Assembly (NCBI GenBank): GCA_009760855.2
Contig: WPIO01000010.1
Location: forward strand, 124,001 to 188,000
Reading direction: 5' to 3'
DNA length: 64,000 nt
Source: Cristatella mucedo
Lineage: Eukaryota > Bryozoa > Phylactolaemata > Cristatellidae
The notes under the pieces are model-generated. The model ran no database searches. It worked only from the letters and a program-made list of their open reading frames with translations, and was not told the origin of the DNA. Shown here in pieces: positions 62,340-64,000 of the stretch (its first letter is position 1; every line of letters starts with the position of its first letter). Both the position numbers and the translations under genes were made by a program.

Positions 62340-63900
62340 CCCAGATAAATCAATCTCTTGCTGGAAACTTGACATATTCTGTAAAAGAATCGTGATCGAA
62401 TAATTACAATTAGCGTGAGTATGTCAGCAAGCATAACACGATTAGAGGTGGTATGCGCAGTGTAAGCAATCGCGAGAGCACAATGGACGAATCGTAAGGA
62501 AAAATTAAATGTTATAATAAGTAAGTTTCCTGTTAGCTTCTTTTAAAATAACGCTAAGTCAGGGTGCCGGTAGTCGCTGTTGAATATTAGGACTTTGTGA
62601 GCGTACGTGCTTAACTAAAATACTGCAAAGAATTTAAGGTTGAAACGAAGCATAGCTAAAAGATTCTATTCAATAATGCTAGAGGTACGACGCCTGGTCT
62701 GCTGTAAATAAATAAATAAAAATAAATCCTAGCTGATTAAACAGCCTCTTTTTGTATAGCGACAGAAGAGCCTTTACGGCTATCACTACCGCTTGCAGTG
62801 GTGACAAAGGATCGCAAACCGCAGGAATCGAACCCACCACCTCGGGACCGAGGTCGTGAAAGCAACCACCTTACCTAGTGTGCCATCACAGCTCGGGAGT
62901 AGTTTTAATAGGTAGGCTGAAGCCAGAGGATAAATGGACCTACAATTGACTAACATAATTCTTTAGTCGATGTCGTTTGGGATAGGGAGCCACTGCAGGG
63001 CGAAAGAAGAGGTGGGATGAGGCAGCTGGGACACATAGGTCAGTCAAGCCTAAGTGCAGACGTCTGCACCAATTGTAACTCCGTGAATGCACTGGCCGGT
63101 TGAGGAGCTAGTAATGAGCTTTAGAATTATGGATGGAAGGTTAATAACGCGTTGAAAATTTTTATTGTGATATCCCCTTTCTAAGCGGGCCCGAATTTCA
63201 TCCATGTTGTGTACCTGAAATTCCACGTATTTAACTTTTTAACAGATTTAGCTTTCTGGAAAATATTTCTTTTATAACAGAACATCTATATTTGTGCATA
63301 TTCCACCGGAGATATTGTGGCAGTGCCGATATGAGCACTAACCTTTATACTTAATTAGAGACACTTGGTTGACCCCAACCTGCAACATGGTTGTATAGTC
63401 ATTTTCCCTCGACACGACAATAATTTGCTGCCTTCCATGTTTAGTTCTCAGCATTGAATCCAGCCTGGGAGGTGAGACGGTTCGTCAAGCTGGAGGGCTC
63501 TTAGATATCAGAGCAAAGATACAAATAAATGTGATTGATTGGCATAGTACCGAAAGTCTTATTGCTCTTAGCGATTGCATCGGTCAGACGATGAGTACAA
63601 AATGGGAAAAGAAGGCCACCAAGCACATAGCCCCGATGCACCTCACATTCCAGCAATTCCTTGGATTATATGTTTTCCTCATCAATACTCTGGAGTATCC
63701 CATTGCTATGCGACTTAAACCAATGTAGTGCGGTGTCATTAATACTGAGGCGAGATGAGGTGTGCTCGAATAGGTGATCAATATTACAAAACGCTGCCAA
63801 AAGATTAGGCAGAACAAGCAGAAACACTTTACTGAAGTCCATATTCCTGAGAAAGTCGTTAGAAGCCCTGACCTAGAGGTAGCCAATCTTTTCGGACTAC
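62340..63900 (-). mobile_element. LINE-A copy A12, old, interrupted by SINE1
   Basis: Minus strand keeps LINE-A landmarks: tail near 62,340-62,500, mid blocks near 62,930-63,200 and RT codons at 63,540-63,900. A SINE1 copy splits it at 62,721-62,895, so the SINE is younger. Confidence 0.75.
62721..62895 (-). repeat. SINE1 copy nested in LINE-A12
   Basis: Full-length unit with the hairpin (one mismatch) at about 62,835-62,858. Flanked on the left by an AAATA-rich stretch. Confidence 0.88.
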
Positions 63901-64000
63901 TGTGCCGGTTAAGTAACTAAAGAAATCAGGCTAGGCAAGAAGAAACCAGGCTTACTCCGGTGGGTAGGTGGCCGGCGGCATGGGCTCGTAAAGATGACCA

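Overview
The window is animal nuclear DNA. The evidence is spliced genes with GT-AG introns, long introns full of non-LTR retrotransposons, tRNA-derived SINEs, a Tc1/mariner relic and long microsatellites. It is an invertebrate-type genome, but the species cannot be named from sequence alone. No operon, CRISPR array, phage or prokaryotic feature was seen.

Left half, about 1-28,690, minus strand: the 5' part of one gene for the proteasome adaptor and scaffold ECM29 (human ECPAS). Sixteen coding exons join in one open frame of 2,247 nt (749 codons), from the initiator Met at 28,689 down to 2,288. This is roughly 40 percent of the usual protein of about 1,840 residues, and the rest lies beyond the left edge. 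The first coding exon is only 13 nt. One intron (after exon 5) appears to be GC-AG. The introns carry at least seven copies of one LINE family (LINE-A), an R2-like retrotransposon relic with a restriction-like endonuclease, SINEs, a Tc1/mariner relic and a TA tract of about 300 bp.

Middle, about 28,690-45,440: no host gene recognised. It holds two LTR-retrotransposon gag relics, a candidate LTR with a 122-bp tandem repeat, a GC-rich degenerate repeat block, and several fragments of a second LINE family (LINE-B). One pair of LINE-B fragments forms a 5'-inverted insertion that was later duplicated in direct orientation.

Right half, about 45,900-57,200, minus strand: a Cys-loop receptor gene of the nicotinic acetylcholine receptor type. 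It has nine recognisable exons covering most of the ligand-binding domain, M1-M4 and the stop; the signal-peptide exon was not found. All exon phases agree and there is no frameshift, yet three in-frame nonsense codons fall at family-conserved positions: the loop D Trp, the -1' Glu of the selectivity filter and the Tyr opening M3. It looks like a young unitary pseudogene or a null allele. From 57,600 to the right edge there are only repeats.

The most unusual signals are the three-stop receptor, the likely LINE-A/SINE2 partnership through a shared 3' tail, and the duplicated 5'-inverted LINE-B copy. No new multi-gene system was found. Homology statements rest on recalled family sequences, not on a search.
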